A DNA stretch of 6,769 nucleotides, from assembly GCA_945935945.1 (NCBI GenBank), contig CAMESA010000051.1, forward strand, positions 1 through 6,769, given 5' to 3'. Position numbers and translations under genes: made by a program. Origin of the DNA: an uncultured Mollicutes bacterium. GTDB lineage: Bacteria > Bacillota_I > Bacilli_A > RFN20 > CAG-826. Shown piece after piece: positions 5,099 to 6,769 of this stretch. Every line of letters begins with the position of its first letter. Position 1 is the stretch's first letter. The notes below the pieces were generated by a model. The model was not told where the DNA came from and ran no database searches. It worked only from the letters and a program-made list of their open reading frames with translations.

Positions 5099-6769
5099 AT
5101 GTTAGATAGAATGATTAGATTCCTTCATAGCATCGGTATAGATGACTATGAAAATTACGATTTAGATTTTGATAAAATAACAAAATCTCAATTTTTTGAT
5201 AATGGTTTTTCTTTTGTTATTAAAAAAGATTCGCCTTGGAATCCTTATCAAGCTGATCATTTTATTAGCGGATTAAATAAACTCAAATATCAATATGAAA
5301 TTCTTTTTATATACAATTGTGATTTTGATGAAAAATCATTAAACGAATTAATTGTTTGGTGGTATTTTAATAACGTAAGAAAGGAATTAAAAGCTAATTT
5401 TTCTTTTACGAATAATCAAATCAAATATATATTTCAAAATGAACTAGAAAACTTAGAATTTTCAAAAAATATTGAGGATTTGCAGGATTTTTTGAATTTT
5501 TTGAACTATCCAATTAGTGTTTCTTGCGAATTAAAACAAGAAAAAAATGAAGAGAATTATGTGTTAGACGACTCAAAATTTGACATTAAAAAGATTGAAG
5601 AAGAGGCAGAAGTTGAAGCACTAAATTCCCTTAAAGAAACTTATGAAAATCGAGTTTTTGATGAAAGACAAAAGTTATTATTTAAAAAAGGGGATTATCA
5701 ACATGTTGACATTTCAGAAATAGATTCAAATAGCGGAAATATTGAATTCCAAGGTTTTATTTTTGAATGTACAATAAAAGATACTAGAAAAGGTGGCAAA
5801 ATAGCATCTGTTGGTGTTGGAAAAAAAGGACACCCTGATGCAATTTATGTAACCTTTATTTCTAATGAAAAAAATCTAAAAAAAGATGATTTTGAATCTT
5901 TGAATGCAATTGGTAAAAATATTTGCGTTAAAGGAAAAGCAGATCTTGATCGTTTTAAACGCAATTTATATGTCATGGGTCATTATTTTGAAATTCTACC
6001 TGATGATGAACCAAGAAAAGATTTATCAAATGAAAAAAGAGTTGAACTTCATTTACATTCTAAAATGTCTGAAATGGATGCTGTTTCAACAATTAGTGAT
6101 TATTGTAAACTTGCTAAGTCAATGGGACATAAAGCAATTGCTATAACAGATCATGGCGTTGCGCAAGCATTTCCTGAAGCACAACAAGCTGCTAAAAAGT
6201 ATGGAATAAAAATGCTTTATGGTAGCGAAGTTTATATGATAGAAGATTATTTTACAGGTTGCCTTAATCCTTCAAACGCTAGAATTAGTGATGCTACCTA
6301 TGTTTGTTTTGACCTTGAATCCACTGGTTTAAGTATTAAATACGATAGAATTACTGAATTTGGTGCTGTAAAAATTCAAAATGGTTTAGTTGTTGATAGA
6401 TTAGATATATTAATTAATCCTGAAATTGAAATTCCAAAACATATTCAAGAAAAGACTCACATAACTACTGAGATGGTTAAAAATCAACCACCAATTAGAG
6501 ATGTTATGAATCAAATTCTTGATTTTATCAAAGGCACAATCATTGTTTCTCATAATATTGAATTTGACTATGGCATGTTGAATGAAGCTATGGAAAGAGA
6601 AGGCTTTGGATCTTTAAATATGCCTGCAATTGATACTTTAGCTATAAGTAGATATGTTTTCCCTGAGAATAGAGGACATACTCTTGGTCACTTATGTAAA
6701 CGCCTTGAGATTATGTATGATACAAAAAGTGCACATAGAGCAGATTACGACGCCGAAGTCTTAGCTAAT
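5099..6769 (+). CDS. polC: DNA polymerase III PolC-type alpha subunit, N-terminal part (truncated by window end)
   Basis: Replicative DNA polymerase of low-GC Gram-positives. The frame is open from 5099 through the last base, giving 557 codons of a protein usually about 1,400 long, so the palm, thumb and finger domains lie beyond the window. Residues 1 to about 210 are the poorly conserved PolC N-terminal domains, ending in an acidic helix (about 165-200). About 215-300 is the OB-fold (starting IEFQGFIF). The PHP domain begins at VELHLHSKMSEMD (315-327) and continues with TDHG (350-353) and GSE (375-377), keeping the first-half metal ligands H318, H320, D327, H352 and E377. The DEDDh proofreading exonuclease is inserted into PHP from about 400: FDLESTG (404-410; D405, E407), SHNIEFD (484-490; D490) and HRADYD (546-551; H546, D551), so all five catalytic residues are present. 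The PHP domain starts slightly earlier than in B. subtilis, so the N-terminus is a little short. It follows rseP after one base; proS, its usual neighbour, is absent. Confidence 0.96.
   Translation, partial: MLDRMIRFLHSIGIDDYENYDLDFDKITKSQFFDNGFSFVIKKDSPWNPYQADHFISGLNKLKYQYEILFIYNCDFDEKSLNELIVWWYFNNVRKELKANFSFTNNQIKYIFQNELENLEFSKNIEDLQDFLNFLNYPISVSCELKQEKNEENYVLDDSKFDIKKIEEEAEVEALNSLKETYENRVFDERQKLLFKKGDYQHVDISEIDSNSGNIEFQGFIFECTIKDTRKGGKIASVGVGKKGHPDAIYVTFISNEKNLKKDDFESLNAIGKNICVKGKADLDRFKRNLYVMGHYFEILPDDEPRKDLSNEKRVELHLHSKMSEMDAVSTISDYCKLAKSMGHKAIAITDHGVAQAFPEAQQAAKKYGIKMLYGSEVYMIEDYFTGCLNPSNARISDATYVCFDLESTGLSIKYDRITEFGAVKIQNGLVVDRLDILINPEIEIPKHIQEKTHITTEMVKNQPPIRDVMNQILDFIKGTIIVSHNIEFDYGMLNEAMEREGFGSLNMPAIDTLAISRYVFPENRGHTLGHLCKRLEIMYDTKSAHRADYDAEVLAN

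Noticed and set aside
5821..5830. Run of seven A in polC as a possible slippage or frameshift site
   Set aside because: The reading frame continues uninterrupted through the OB-fold, PHP and exonuclease motifs, so no frameshift is needed; A-runs are common in this AT-rich sequence.
5904..6146. Plus-strand open frame of 80 codons
   Set aside because: It is an alternative frame within polC; the polC frame here encodes the OB-fold end and the conserved PHP motifs.
1..6769. Possible Mycoplasma-type code (TGA read as Trp)
   Set aside because: Every Trp codon I read is TGG, no in-frame TGA occurs, and stops are TAA or TAG; nothing requires a changed code.
1..6769. Mobile element, CRISPR array, phage or defence system
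   Set aside because: There are no repeats of suitable form, no transposase or integrase motifs, and every base is accounted for by a conserved housekeeping operon.

Overview
This window is a gene-packed, AT-rich stretch (G+C roughly 30% by eye) of a bacterial chromosome, entirely on the + strand. It carries five complete genes and one truncated gene in the order pyrH, frr, cdsA, dxr, rseP, polC. This is a reduced version of the conserved Bacillota (Firmicutes) cluster that in Bacillus subtilis reads pyrH-frr-uppS-cdsA-dxr-rasP-proS-polC. The Gram-positive PolC-type replicase (OB fold plus PHP domain with an embedded DEDDh exonuclease), the A/T-rich codons and the gene order all point to a low-GC Bacillota lineage near the Bacilli/Erysipelotrichia/Mollicutes boundary, perhaps an uncultured gut-type lineage with a small genome. 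The species cannot be named. All Trp codons seen are TGG, no in-frame TGA occurs, and the stops are TAA or TAG, so there is no sign of the Mycoplasma genetic code.

Layout: 1-6 is the tail of an upstream region. UMP kinase (pyrH) runs 7-729, ribosome recycling factor (frr) 733-1275, phosphatidate cytidylyltransferase (cdsA) 1278-2390, DXP reductoisomerase (dxr) 2391-3551, the site-2 intramembrane protease (rseP/rasP) 3541-5097, and polC 5099-6769, cut by the window end. Junctions are +3, +2, 0, -11 and +1 nt, so only about 12 bases are non-coding. There is no room for internal promoters or terminators between genes, and the set looks like one translationally coupled operon.

The genes serve core functions: pyrimidine nucleotide supply (PyrH), ribosome recycling (Frr), CDP-diacylglycerol for phospholipids (CdsA), isoprenoid precursors by the MEP pathway (Dxr), membrane proteolysis (RseP) and chromosome replication (PolC). 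No RNA gene, mobile element, CRISPR array or defence system is visible, and I find no previously undescribed multi-gene system. The points worth a second look are the absence of uppS and proS from their usual slots, an RseP with a long extracellular region lacking a recognisable PDZ signature plus an Asn/Lys-rich loop, unusual substitutions in the PyrH and Dxr signature motifs, and an interrupted palindrome inside dxr.
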